A DNA stretch of 64,000 nucleotides. Origin: Pseudomonas mendocina (GTDB lineage Bacteria > Pseudomonadota > Gammaproteobacteria > Pseudomonadales > Pseudomonadaceae). Made by a program: the position numbers and the translations under genes. The stretch covers positions 2,976,001 through 3,040,000 of the forward strand of contig NZ_LR134290.1 in assembly GCF_900636545.1 (NCBI RefSeq), given 5' to 3'. How positions within the stretch are numbered: the first letter of the stretch is position 1; each line of letters begins with the position of its first letter. Below are positions 56,053-64,000 of the stretch, one piece after another. The notes under the pieces were generated by a model, which was not told the DNA's origin, ran no database searches, and worked only from the letters and a program-made list of their open reading frames with translations.

Positions 56053-56811
56053 CTAGCGACTGAGCCAGCCCATCAACAGCCTGTTGATCCAGCCTGGTGC
56101 GATTTGCCCAAGGTTGAACAGCACACCGAACTGCAGCCCAACCGGGCGATGCACCAGGCTGCGTTGGGCTTGCTGCCATGCGGCTTCGGCGATCTGCTCG
56201 GCCTCCAGGCGCACGCCCAGGCGGCGCATCACCGCTGGGCGCTGAGCCTGGTTGCGAACCATCGGCGTGTCGACGAACGGCGGCATCAGGTCGCCAACGC
56301 GAATGCCATGTTCGCGCCACTCCAGCTCCAGTGCCTCGGTCAGGCCACGTATGGCGAACTTGCTGGCCGAGTAGCTGGCCAGTTGCGGCACGCCGTACAG
56401 CGCCGAAGCCGAGCCCATATTGATCACCTGCGCCTCTGGGGTGGCCTTGAGATAGGGAAAGGCCGCATGGCAGAGGTTGAGTACGCCGAGGACATTGATC
56501 TCGACCAGGCGCGTGTGCTGCTCCAGCTCGATATCAGCAAAAGCGCCGGTGTGCAGAATGCCAGCGCCATTGAACAGCAGCCGTAGCTGACCGCCGCTGT
56601 GCGCACAGAACTCGGCGAGCGCGGCCTGCACTGCCGCGGCATCCACCACATCCAGGCGGCTATGCCAGGCATCTTCCAACTCCGCGGCCAACGCCACCAG
56701 CGCACTCGCATCGACATCGAGCAACCCGACACGCCAGCCCCGCGCATGAAAAAGCCGCGCAGTGGCGGCGCCAATGCCCGATGCAGCGCCGCTGATGAGG
56801 ATGTTACCCAT
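56053..56811 (-). CDS. Short-chain dehydrogenase/reductase of the BVMO operon
   Basis: 252 residues. 'NILISGAASGIGAATARLFHARGWRVGLLDVD' binds NAD(P); 'FNGAGIL', catalytic Ser in 'INMGSASALYG' and Tyr-Lys in 'YSASKFAIRG' are intact. It is likely the alcohol dehydrogenase that makes the ketone for the upstream monooxygenase. ATG 56811 overlaps the hydrolase stop by one base (TGATG); a GTG one codon earlier is possible. Third gene of the operon. Confidence 0.92.
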   Translation of the reverse strand: MGNILISGAASGIGAATARLFHARGWRVGLLDVDASALVALAAELEDAWHSRLDVVDAAAVQAALAEFCAHSGGQLRLLFNGAGILHTGAFADIELEQHTRLVEINVLGVLNLCHAAFPYLKATPEAQVINMGSASALYGVPQLASYSASKFAIRGLTEALELEWREHGIRVGDLMPPFVDTPMVRNQAQRPAVMRRLGVRLEAEQIAEAAWQQAQRSLVHRPVGLQFGVLFNLGQIAPGWINRLLMGWLSR

Positions 56812-57740
56812 CACACGCCCCGCTCACGAAGAAAGGCCGCCACGCGGGCAATGGCGTAATCCGCAGCGCGCAACATGCCGACATGGGCCTGGAATACGTG
56901 CCACAGCCCCGGATATCGCTCCAGGCGTACATCCGCGCCAGCCGCCTTGGCTCGCTCGGCCAGACGCAGGCTGTCGTTGAGCAGCAGTTCGTCTTCGCCG
57001 ACCTGAATCAACGTCGGTGGCAAGCGGCTGAGATCGGCGAACACCGGTGAGATGCCCGGATCGTTACGCGGGAGCTCAGGTGGGCAATAAAGCTCGGCGG
57101 CCTGTTCGATCCAGCTGGGGTGGATCAGCGGATCGCCGGCTGGAGGCTCGTGCATCTGCTCGCCAGTGAAGTCGGTCGCAGGCGAGAAGCACACCAACGC
57201 AGCGGGCGCCGGCAGGCCGCCTTCGATGATGCTTAGGCAGCCGACCAGGCTCAGGTTGCCGCCCGCCGAGTCGCCGCCTATGGCGATCTGCTCTGGCCGA
57301 TAGCCTGCCTCAAGCAATGCCTGGTAGGCGGCCACTACATCATCACGCGCAGCGGGATAGGGATGCTCCGGCGCCAGGCGATAGTCCAGCGCACAGACCT
57401 CCAGGGAGCCGCGCTTGGCCAGGCTGGCGCAGATGCCCCGGTGCGTATCCGGCCCACCGATCATGAAGGCGCCACCGTGCAGATAGAGCAGCACGCTGCC
57501 GCTGCGGACTGGCGGCCGATGCCATTCGCATGGCCGTCCGCCCAAGGTTGCGGCGCTACGGCTGACTCCGCGCGGCGTCAGGGTAATGGCGGTAAGCACG
57601 CGCAATATGCGTCGTTGCGCCGGCACGGGCATAGGCGGCCGCACCAGACCGCGAAAGAACAGGCGCAGAAAGCCGCGCAACAAGCCGCGCAGCAGCATCT
57701 GCTCGGCGGCCGGGGCTTTGAAATCAGCGGACGCAGTCAT
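56811..57740 (-). CDS. Alpha/beta-hydrolase (HSL-family esterase)
   Basis: 309 residues. Oxyanion motif 'YLHGGAFMIGG', nucleophile in 'IGGDSAGGNLSL', acid in 'VGEDELLLNDS', His in 'GLWHVFQAH'. This is the hormone-sensitive-lipase branch of esterases. It probably hydrolyses the ester formed by the neighbouring Baeyer-Villiger-type monooxygenase. ATG 57740 is preferred over a TTG three codons upstream. Overlaps the monooxygenase end by 17 bp. Confidence 0.92.
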   Translation of the reverse strand: MTASADFKAPAAEQMLLRGLLRGFLRLFFRGLVRPPMPVPAQRRILRVLTAITLTPRGVSRSAATLGGRPCEWHRPPVRSGSVLLYLHGGAFMIGGPDTHRGICASLAKRGSLEVCALDYRLAPEHPYPAARDDVVAAYQALLEAGYRPEQIAIGGDSAGGNLSLVGCLSIIEGGLPAPAALVCFSPATDFTGEQMHEPPAGDPLIHPSWIEQAAELYCPPELPRNDPGISPVFADLSRLPPTLIQVGEDELLLNDSLRLAERAKAAGADVRLERYPGLWHVFQAHVGMLRAADYAIARVAAFLRERGV

Positions 57741-59199
57741 AGTCGACAAGCTCCGGAGTACGGGTCATGAGGCGATAGGTGAAGGTGAAACCCGGCCAGT
57801 TGTTGGTGTTCTTGCCGGTAGCGGTCTTGTACCAGCTGTCGCAGCCCTGTTCCCATATCGTTCGATGAGTCGCCTGCTGCAGATCGGCGTTGTAGTTGCG
57901 TTGTACTGCCGGACGCAGATCGAGATAGCGCAGCCCCTGTTCACGTAGCACCCGCAGGCAGCCCAGCACATACGCGTACTGGCTCTCCAGCATGTAGAGA
58001 ATGGAGTTGTGGCCAAGGTTGGTGTTCGGCCCATAGAGCAGAAACAGATTGGGAAAACCGCTGACGCTGATGCCCTTGTAAGCCTCGGCGCCGTCCTTCC
58101 AGGCCTGGTTCAGGTCTACACCACCGAGGCCGCGAATACGCATCGGCGCGAGGAAATCGGTGGCCGTGAAGCCAGTGCCGTAGATCAGCACGTCGCAAGG
58201 ATGCTCACGCCCATCAGCCGTCACCAGCGAATGCTCGCGCACCTCACGAATCGCCGAGTCGACGATCTGCACATTGGCCTGCGCCAACGCCGGGAAATAG
58301 TCATTACTGATCAGGATGCGCTTGCAGCCCATAGGATAGTCCGGTTGCAACTGTGCACGCTTGCTGGCATCGGGTATCTGGCGCCGCAAATGGCGAGTGA
58401 AACTGTGACGAAACAGGCGCATCAGCCAGGGAAAGCGGACGAAAGCTACCGCCCGCCCCTCGTGATGCAGGTATTGCAGCAGGCGGTCGACACGCTGCCA
58501 CAGGGGGAAATGCTGTTTCAGGGCAATTTCCCAGCCCCGATAGACGCGATCCGGCTTGGCCAGCACATAAGCGGCCGAACGCTGGAACAGATGCAGGCTG
58601 GCAACTTTCGGCTGAATCTGCGGCACGAACTGGATAGCCGACGCGCCGGTACCAATTACCGCTACGCGCTTGCCGGCCAGATCCAGATCATGGCGCCAGC
58701 GCGCCGAGTGAAAAGTCTCGCCGCGGAAGTTCTCCAGGCCCGGCAGCCTCGGGTAGGCCGGGCGATTGAGCTGGCCGCAGGCACTGACCAGCGCCTGCGC
58801 CTCGATCACCTCGCCTCCCGCCAGCTCGACCTGCCAGACGCCCCGCTCGGCATCGAATGCCGCGCCAAGCACCTCACTGTTCAGGCGAATGTGCGGGCGT
58901 AACTGATACTTCTCCACGCACTGCAGGATATAGGCATGGATTTCCGCCTGTGGCGCGAACTTGCGCGACCAGTCGTGCTTGGGCTCGAAGGAAAAGGAGT
59001 ACAGGTGCGAAGGCACGTCGCAGGCAGCTCCCGGGTAGCTGTTGTCGCGCCAGGTGCCGCCGACCTCGCCAGCCTTTTCCAGCAGCAGGAAGTCCTTCTC
59101 ACCGGCCTTGCGCAACTGCATGGCCAGGCCGAGGCCAGCAAAACCGCTGCCGATGATCAACACGCGCCATGGCGCGTTCGTACGGGGGTGGTTATTCAT
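57724..59199 (-). CDS. Flavoprotein Baeyer-Villiger-type monooxygenase
   Basis: 491 residues. FAD site 'VLIIGSGFAGLGLAMQLRKAGEKDFLLLEKAGEVGGTWRDNSYPGAACDVPSHLYSFSF', NADPH site 'VAVIGTGASAIQFVPQI', and the BVMO fingerprint 'FRGETFHSARWRHD' (FxGxxxHxxxW, followed by Arg rather than the usual Pro/Asp). It inserts oxygen into ketones to give esters or lactones. First gene of a three-gene minus-strand operon, divergent from an AraC regulator. Confidence 0.93.
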   Translation of the reverse strand: MNNHPRTNAPWRVLIIGSGFAGLGLAMQLRKAGEKDFLLLEKAGEVGGTWRDNSYPGAACDVPSHLYSFSFEPKHDWSRKFAPQAEIHAYILQCVEKYQLRPHIRLNSEVLGAAFDAERGVWQVELAGGEVIEAQALVSACGQLNRPAYPRLPGLENFRGETFHSARWRHDLDLAGKRVAVIGTGASAIQFVPQIQPKVASLHLFQRSAAYVLAKPDRVYRGWEIALKQHFPLWQRVDRLLQYLHHEGRAVAFVRFPWLMRLFRHSFTRHLRRQIPDASKRAQLQPDYPMGCKRILISNDYFPALAQANVQIVDSAIREVREHSLVTADGREHPCDVLIYGTGFTATDFLAPMRIRGLGGVDLNQAWKDGAEAYKGISVSGFPNLFLLYGPNTNLGHNSILYMLESQYAYVLGCLRVLREQGLRYLDLRPAVQRNYNADLQQATHRTIWEQGCDSWYKTATGKNTNNWPGFTFTYRLMTRTPELVDYDCVR

Positions 59200-59297
59200 T
59201 GTGATGACCCGTGTATGACGATGAGCTGATGCTACTTGCCTTGCCCTGCCCGGGTTATGGCATAGTCGGCCAGGATATTGTGATTTTCGGACAACCT

Positions 59298-60317
59298 ATG
59301 TCAGCACCCTGGCCCGCCCGACGCAGCATCATTAGCATCCAGTTGCTCACTCAGTTGGGGCTCGATCTTGGCCTAAGCCTGGACAGGTGCCTGCAGGAAA
59401 CAGGGCTCAGCCCAGTGCAGTTGTCCAGCCTGAATGGGGAGATCGAAGCGCAGCGCGAACTGCAACTGATAGCCAACCTGGTCGAGGCACTGCCCGCTGT
59501 AGCCGATCTGGGGCTGCAAGCTGGCAGGCGCTATCACGTGACCAGCTACGGCGCCTGGGGTTACGCCATTCTCAGCAGCGCCACAGTGCGCCTGGCCGCC
59601 GAGCTGGGCCTGCGCTATCACGGCCTGACCTATGCGTTCACCCGTATCAGCCTGAGCGTGGATGACAGCATCGCCAGCCTGAACTTCGACGACAGTGCAC
59701 TCCCTCCGCGGCAGCATGACTTCATCGTGCAACGCGACATGCTCGGCGCTCTGGTGGTCGTGCGCGAACTGCTCGGCAGCACGCTGCGGCTTCTGGACGT
59801 GGAACTGCGCCAGGCCGCTCCGGCCGATCTTTTACCCTTCATCACCGCCTTCGGCCAGACGCCCCGCTTCGGCGCGCCATGCAATCGAATGGCATTCGCC
59901 GCCGAGCTGCTGGACAACCCACTGCCGCGGGCCAACCCGCAACTGGTCAGCGCCTGTGAGCAGCAATGCCAGGCATTGCTGGCACGTCATCAATGGTACC
60001 AGGGCCTGGCCGGGCGCGTACGCCAGTTGCTGCTGCAATCGCCAGGACAGATTGCCGACATGGAACGGGTAGCAGGCCATCTGCACCTGAGCAGCCGCAC
60101 CCTGCGTCGACGTCTGATCGAAGAAGGCACCAGTTTCCGCACCTTGCAGGACGAAGTTCGCCAGGCCCTGGCCGAGGAACTGCTTGCTGCCGGAGGCCTG
60201 AGCCTGGAGGAAATCGCCGAACGCCTGGGTTATGGCGAACTGTCCAATTTCATCCATGCATTCAAACGCTGGAAAGGCACGACACCGGGGCGCTATCAGC
60301 GTCAGCGGAACGGCTGA
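59298..60317 (+). CDS. AraC-family transcriptional regulator
   Basis: 339 residues. An N-terminal ~200-residue Arabinose_bd-type domain ('LGLDLGLSLDRCLQETGLSP', 'HVTSYGAWGYAILSSATVRLAAELGLRYHGLTYAFTRISL') precedes two AraC HTH motifs: 'ADMERVAGHLHLSSRTLRRRLIEEGTSFRTLQDEVRQALAEELL' and 'SLEEIAERLGYGELSNFIHAFKRWKGTTPGRYQRQ'. ATG 59298 fits the family; an earlier frame from 59211 adds an unlikely leader. Divergent, 98 bp from the BVMO operon, which it most likely controls. Confidence 0.92.
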   Translation: MSAPWPARRSIISIQLLTQLGLDLGLSLDRCLQETGLSPVQLSSLNGEIEAQRELQLIANLVEALPAVADLGLQAGRRYHVTSYGAWGYAILSSATVRLAAELGLRYHGLTYAFTRISLSVDDSIASLNFDDSALPPRQHDFIVQRDMLGALVVVRELLGSTLRLLDVELRQAAPADLLPFITAFGQTPRFGAPCNRMAFAAELLDNPLPRANPQLVSACEQQCQALLARHQWYQGLAGRVRQLLLQSPGQIADMERVAGHLHLSSRTLRRRLIEEGTSFRTLQDEVRQALAEELLAAGGLSLEEIAERLGYGELSNFIHAFKRWKGTTPGRYQRQRNG

Positions 60318-60323
60318 AACCTG

Positions 60324-60506
60324 CTACCACTTGCGCCGCCCAGTCGCTTCCAGCGCCAGCAGGCGCATATCGGCCTCGGCCAGCAGGGCCAGGCGTTCGC
60401 CTTTGTCCAGGCGCTTCCAGCCTTTGATCTCCTCACGGCTACGACCACAGCCGAGGCAGATGTCTTTTTCGAATTCACACACCTTGATACACGGGCTCTT
60501 GCTCAT
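60324..60506 (-). CDS. DUF1289 family protein
   Basis: 60 residues with four Cys in 'SPCIKVCEFEKDICLGCGRSREEIKGW', the metal-binding-like motif of DUF1289, followed by a basic helix. Function unknown. It lies 98 bp below scpB on the same strand and is convergent with araC (6 bp apart). Confidence 0.92.
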   Translation of the reverse strand: MSKSPCIKVCEFEKDICLGCGRSREEIKGWKRLDKGERLALLAEADMRLLALEATGRRKW

Positions 60507-60603
60507 CGGCTCTCCTCGAACGACAAGAATCGGATGAGCGCCAGAATAAAGGCCAGGTAACAGGCGGTGAGATTGAAGTATTCGATGAGCGACTTAAACG
60601 CCG

Positions 60604-61401
60604 TCAATGCAGCGGCTGATCACCGTCCAGCTCGACCGAGTCATTTTCGGCCGCTTCATCCGCCCCTTCTTCAGCCAGGCGCAGGTCATCGAAGTCGGTC
60701 TTGAGCCCTTGTTCCATGTCGTCCAGCTCGGCCAAAAGGCTGCGAAAACTGGTTTCCTCGCGCGGCTCAGTAGCTTCGCCGTCCGCCTGCAAAGCCAGGT
60801 CGGCGCGCGCCTGCAAGCCTGCCGGCACTTCGGCGTCTTCATCCAGCGCCAGCTCCGGTTCGGGCTCCAGTTCACGCAGGGCTGCGAGGGGTGGCAGTTC
60901 GTCGAGACTCTTCAGGTTGAAATGATCGAGAAAGCCCTTGGTGGTGGCGAACATCGCCGGGCGCCCTGGCACATCGCGATAGCCCACCACGCGAATCCAC
61001 TCGCGCTCCAGCAAGGTCTTGGTGATGTTGCTGTTGACTGCGACACCGCGCACGTCTTCGATTTCACCGCGTGTAATAGGTTGCCGGTAGGCGATCAGCG
61101 CCAGGGTCTCCAGTAACGCACGGGAATACCGCTGCGGCCGCTCCTCCCAGAGCCGGCCGACCCAGGGGGCGAAGCGCTCGCGCACCTGCAAGCGATAGCC
61201 CGAGGCCACTTCCTTCAGCTCGAAGGCACGACCTTCGCAGGACTGCCGCAGGACCTCCAAAGCGGCCTTGAATTGCTCGGGCTCGGGCCGCTCGCCCTCC
61301 TCGAACAGCTCGAAGAGGCGCTCGAGCGACTGCGCCTTGCCGGAAGCCAGCAGAAAGGCTTCGAGCAACTGGGCCAGGTCTTTGGGATCGTTCAGGTTCA
61401 T
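60604..61401 (-). CDS. scpB: Condensin-associated segregation protein ScpB
   Basis: 265 residues. Two winged-helix domains: 'LAQLLEAFLLASGKAQSLERLFELFEE...LEVLRQSCEGRAFELKEVASGYRLQVRERFAPWVGRL' and 'RYSRALLETLALIAYRQPITRGEIEDVRGVAVNSNITKTLLEREWIRVVGYRDVPGRPAMFATTKGFLDHFNLKSLDELP'. An acidic C-terminal tail (~190-265) is typical of Pseudomonas ScpB. Works with ScpA and SMC in chromosome segregation. ATGA overlap with scpA. Confidence 0.95.
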   Translation of the reverse strand: MNLNDPKDLAQLLEAFLLASGKAQSLERLFELFEEGERPEPEQFKAALEVLRQSCEGRAFELKEVASGYRLQVRERFAPWVGRLWEERPQRYSRALLETLALIAYRQPITRGEIEDVRGVAVNSNITKTLLEREWIRVVGYRDVPGRPAMFATTKGFLDHFNLKSLDELPPLAALRELEPEPELALDEDAEVPAGLQARADLALQADGEATEPREETSFRSLLAELDDMEQGLKTDFDDLRLAEEGADEAAENDSVELDGDQPLH

Positions 61402-62222
61402 TCGGCACGGGCTCGGACGTGGATGGCGGCAAACGGCTCATTCTGCACCAGCTCGACCAAAGATTCCTTGATCAACTCAAGGACTGCCATGAAGGTCACC
61501 ACCACGCCAAGCCGGCCCTCCTCGGCAGCGAAGAGCTCGACGAACGGCACAAAAACCCCACCTTTGAGGCGTTCCAGCACCTCACTCATACGCTCGCGGG
61601 TGGACAGTGCCTCGCGGGTGACCTGGTGGCTTTCGAACATGTCGGCGCGGCGCAGCACCTCGGCCATCGACAGCAGCACCTCCTCCAGGCTGACGTCCGG
61701 CAACAGCTTGCGTGCCCGGGCTTCTGGAGCGTCCAACTTCGGCACCGTCACGTCGCGGCCTACACGCGGCAGCTCATCGATATTTTCGGCCGCAGCCTTG
61801 AAGCGCTCGTACTCCTGCAGACGGCGAATCAGCTCGGCGCGCGGGTCGTCCTCCTCCTCCTCGGTCTCGGCCGAGCGCGGCAGGAGCATGCGCGACTTGA
61901 TCTCGGCAAGCATGGCCGCCATGACCAGGTATTCCGCGGCCAATTCCAGGCGCACCGACTTCATCAGTTCGACATAGCCCATGTACTGCTTGGTGATTTC
62001 GGCCACCGGAATGTCGAGGATGTCGATGTTCTGCTTGCGAATCAGGTAGAGCAGCAGGTCGAGCGGCCCTTCGAAAGCTTCGAGGAAGACTTCCAGGGCA
62101 TCCGGAGGGATGTACAGGTCCAGCGGCAGCTCGGTGACCGCCTCGCCATAGACCAGGGCGAACGGCAGCTCCTGCTGCGCGCCGGCCTGACTGTCCGCGA
62201 CTGGCGTGACGGTTTCACTCAT
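61398..62222 (-). CDS. scpA: Condensin kleisin subunit ScpA
   Basis: 274 residues from ATG 62222, which has AAGGAG 8 bases upstream; a TTG at 62240 overlapping the trpS stop is less likely. 'EAFEGPLDLLLYLIRKQNIDILDIPVAEITKQYMGYVELMKSVRLELAAEYLVMAAMLAEIKSRMLLPR' is the N-terminal kleisin motif that binds SMC; the C-terminal winged helix includes 'FVPFVELFAAEEGRLGVVVTFMAVLELIKESLVEL'. Partner of ScpB. Confidence 0.95.
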   Translation of the reverse strand: MSETVTPVADSQAGAQQELPFALVYGEAVTELPLDLYIPPDALEVFLEAFEGPLDLLLYLIRKQNIDILDIPVAEITKQYMGYVELMKSVRLELAAEYLVMAAMLAEIKSRMLLPRSAETEEEEDDPRAELIRRLQEYERFKAAAENIDELPRVGRDVTVPKLDAPEARARKLLPDVSLEEVLLSMAEVLRRADMFESHQVTREALSTRERMSEVLERLKGGVFVPFVELFAAEEGRLGVVVTFMAVLELIKESLVELVQNEPFAAIHVRARAE

Positions 62223-62236
62223 TGACTGGCGCTCCT

Positions 62237-63451
62237 TCAACGATGATTCAGGCCCATGGCCATGCGCACCTCGGCCAGGGTTTCACGGGCTTGGTCACGT
62301 GCGCGTTCGGCGCCTTCGGCGAGGATGCTGCGCACTAGGTCCGGGCTGTCCTCGTAATCGATAGCGCGTTGCTGCAGCGGCGCCAGCTCGGTCTGCAGGG
62401 CCGAGCACAGCGCGTTCTTGCAATCGAGGCAGCCAATCGAGGCGCTGCGACAACCGTCGATGACCCAATGCAATTGCTCGTCAGTGGAATACAACTGGTG
62501 CAGCGACCAGACCGGACAACGCTGCGGCTCACCCGGGTCGTCACGGTGCACACGCGCAGGATCGGTCGGCATGCGCCGCAGCTTTTCCTCAATCTCGACA
62601 TCGCTGTCGCGCAGGAATATCGCATTGCCGCTGGACTTGGCCATCTTCTGCCCATCCAGCCCGGGAACCCTTGAGAACTCGGTGAGAAGTGGCTGCGGCT
62701 CGCTCAGGATTACCTTGCCGCCACCCTCCAGATAGCCGTACAGGCGCTCCTGATCACCCAGGGTAATGCTGGTCTGCTCCTTGAGCAGGGCCCGCGCCGT
62801 CTCCAGTGCCTGGGTATCGCCCTGTTCCTGATAAGCCTTACGCAGGTTGCTGTAGAGCTTGCCGACTTTCTTGCCGAGCTTGCCAATGGCAGCCTCCGCC
62901 TTGAGCTCGAAATCCGGCTCGCTGCCATACAGATGGTTGAAGCGGCGGGCCACTTCGCGGGCAAATTCGATGTGGGGGAGCTGGTCCGCTCCGACCGGCA
63001 CCTGACCGGCGCGATACAGCAGGATGTCCGCCGCCTGCAGCAGTGGATAGCCGAGAAAGCCATAGGTGGAGAGGTCCTTGCCGCTCTGGCGCTCCTGCTG
63101 CTCCTTGTAGGAGGGCACGCGCTCGAGCCAACTGAGCGGGCAGATCATCGACAGCAACAGGTGCAGCTCGGCATGCTCCGGCACTTGCGACTGCACGAAC
63201 AGTGTTGCGGAGCTGGGGCTGACACCGGCAGCCAGCCAATCCACCGCCATGTCCATGACATGCTGGGAAAGCCGGCCGGCATCGGCGTATTCGGTGGTCA
63301 GCGCATGCCAGTCGACGATGCAGAAGAAGCAGTCGTACTCGTGCTGCAACCTGACCCAGTTCTTCAGTACACCGTGATAGTGCCCGAGGTGCAAACGACC
63401 GCTCGGACGCATTCCTGACAGCACCCGACGTTCGGAGTCGTTAAGGCTCAA
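62237..63451 (-). CDS. trpS: Tryptophanyl-tRNA synthetase
   Basis: 404 residues as read here, class Ic synthetase. 'LSGMRPSGRLHLGHYHGVLKNW' holds the HIGH-type motif and 'PGLDGQKMAKSSGNAIFLRD' the KMSKS-type motif. The most plausible start is TTG 63451 ('SLNDSERRVLSGMRPSG'), because no ATG lies before the conserved 'RRVLSGMRPSG' start; a GGATAG stretch sits just upstream. Charges tRNA-Trp. Followed by scpA (15 bp), probably one operon. Confidence 0.93.
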   Translation of the reverse strand: MSLNDSERRVLSGMRPSGRLHLGHYHGVLKNWVRLQHEYDCFFCIVDWHALTTEYADAGRLSQHVMDMAVDWLAAGVSPSSATLFVQSQVPEHAELHLLLSMICPLSWLERVPSYKEQQERQSGKDLSTYGFLGYPLLQAADILLYRAGQVPVGADQLPHIEFAREVARRFNHLYGSEPDFELKAEAAIGKLGKKVGKLYSNLRKAYQEQGDTQALETARALLKEQTSITLGDQERLYGYLEGGGKVILSEPQPLLTEFSRVPGLDGQKMAKSSGNAIFLRDSDVEIEEKLRRMPTDPARVHRDDPGEPQRCPVWSLHQLYSTDEQLHWVIDGCRSASIGCLDCKNALCSALQTELAPLQQRAIDYEDSPDLVRSILAEGAERARDQARETLAEVRMAMGLNHR

Positions 63452-63522
63452 ACCGTTCTATCCAAAATCCAGACAAGACCACGGATTATAGGGTAGCTGC
63501 GCCCACAACGGAAAAGCCGGCG

Positions 63523-64000
63523 TCAGAGATCGTTGAAGGGCGTCGGGTCACCACATCCGACGCGCAGCACTTGCGGGCTTTCGTCGGCGAGGTTGACCAC
63601 GGTGGACGCCTCCAGCCCACCAAAACCGCCGTCGATGATCAGGTCGACATGGTGCTCGAGAATCTGGCGCATTTCGTGAGGGTCGGACATCGGCAACTCA
63701 TCGCCCGGCATGATCAGGCTGACGCTCATCAGCGGCTCACCCAACTGCTCCAGCAACGCCAGGGCGATGGGATGGCTGGGCACGCGGATACCGATGGTGC
63801 GGCGCTTGGGATGCAGCAGCATGCGCGGCACTTCGCGGGTCGCATTGAGGATGAAGGTATAGGGCCCTGGTGTGTGGTTTTTCAGCAGGCGGAATGCAGC
63901 GGTGTCGACCTTGGCGAACAGGCCGATCTGCGACAGGTCGCGGCAGACCAGGGTGAAGTTGTGCTTGTCGTCGAGTTGTCGCAGGCGACGAATACGCTCT
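63523..64000 (-). CDS. yciO: YrdC/YciO/Sua5-family protein, YciO type (5' part missing)
   Basis: The frame runs to the right edge, so about 158 C-terminal residues are seen. Just before the internal Met, sequence reads 'RRLRQLDDKHNFTLVC', 'LSQIGLFAKVDT', 'LLKNHTPGPYTFILNATREVPRMLLHPKRRTIGIRVPSHPIALALLEQLGEPLMSVSL', the YrdC-fold motifs including the KNHTPGPYTFIL segment. YciO relatives bind L-threonyl-AMP-type ligands or double-stranded RNA; the physiological role is less certain than for Sua5/YrdC. It is upstream of trpS on the same strand. Confidence 0.88.
   Translation of the reverse strand, partial: ERIRRLRQLDDKHNFTLVCRDLSQIGLFAKVDTAAFRLLKNHTPGPYTFILNATREVPRMLLHPKRRTIGIRVPSHPIALALLEQLGEPLMSVSLIMPGDELPMSDPHEMRQILEHHVDLIIDGGFGGLEASTVVNLADESPQVLRVGCGDPTPFNDL

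Noticed and set aside
55769..56320. 183-codon minus-strand frame between the RraB-like and SDR genes
   Set aside because: More than half is out-of-frame sequence of the intact SDR; Arg/Pro-rich.

Overview
The window is a stretch of a high-GC gammaproteobacterial chromosome. Gene content and order point to Pseudomonas, probably the P. mendocina/P. oleovorans side of the genus. The evidence is long runs of Pseudomonas-typical neighbours (rssB-rssC beside tal, a PilZ protein beside mlaA; fadE, a tRNA-Glu/Gly cluster, sagS, ospR-gpx; tusA, rlmM, acnA, an Aer-like receptor), Pseudomonas-style REP palindromes and a rssC/sagS/ospR repertoire. Family names come from reading motifs and from memory, not from database searches.

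Layout. 1-10.1 kb is the edge of a PQQ-dependent alcohol oxidation locus: the end of a YVTN beta-propeller protein, an ABC exporter pair, a CXXXCW rhodanese-like periplasmic protein, an ErbR/AgmR-type response regulator, the NO-sensing pair nosP-nahK, a small membrane protein and a porin. pqqF (PQQ precursor peptidase) follows at 10.4-12.8 kb. 13-21 kb is housekeeping: dusA, a short Fur-like regulator, tal, rssB/rssC, a PilZ protein, mlaA, a thioesterase, a HAD-like pseudoenzyme, a DUF4404 protein and queF. 21-28 kb holds an RND efflux pair, a YadG/YadH-type ABC pair and a GST. 28-39 kb holds a transglutaminase-like protein, fadE, a duplicated tRNA-Glu/tRNA-Gly array, another GST, free Met-R-sulfoxide reductase, a DUF815 ATPase, sagS and the ospR-gpx peroxide unit. 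39-50 kb holds pdxB, a PmpM/NorM-type MATE pump, a DUF3080 lipoprotein, tusA, rlmM, acnA and an aerotaxis-type chemoreceptor preceded by a sigma-28-like promoter.

50-55.8 kb is the accessory part. It contains AT-richer small genes of unknown function, one frameshifted, with one near-canonical integron attC site and one degenerate one bracketing a small membrane-protein cassette; no integrase is visible. It continues with HhH, VOC, SDR, GNAT, class-I glutamine amidotransferase and RraB-like genes. 56-60.3 kb is a three-gene operon (Baeyer-Villiger-type monooxygenase, alpha/beta hydrolase, SDR) read away from a divergent AraC regulator; together it looks like an alcohol-to-ketone-to-ester-to-acid route. 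60.3-64 kb is the minus-strand run yciO-like, trpS, scpA, scpB plus a DUF1289 protein.

The most interesting signals are: the cassette remnant with attC sites; a 15-bp near-repeat upstream of both the CXXXCW gene and nosP that may be a shared ErbR-type site; a REP palindrome translated as the tail of the exporter ATPase; a HAD-family protein without its catalytic aspartates; an SDR with Tyr replaced by Phe; and a perfect 28-bp palindrome over the gpx-ospR promoter.
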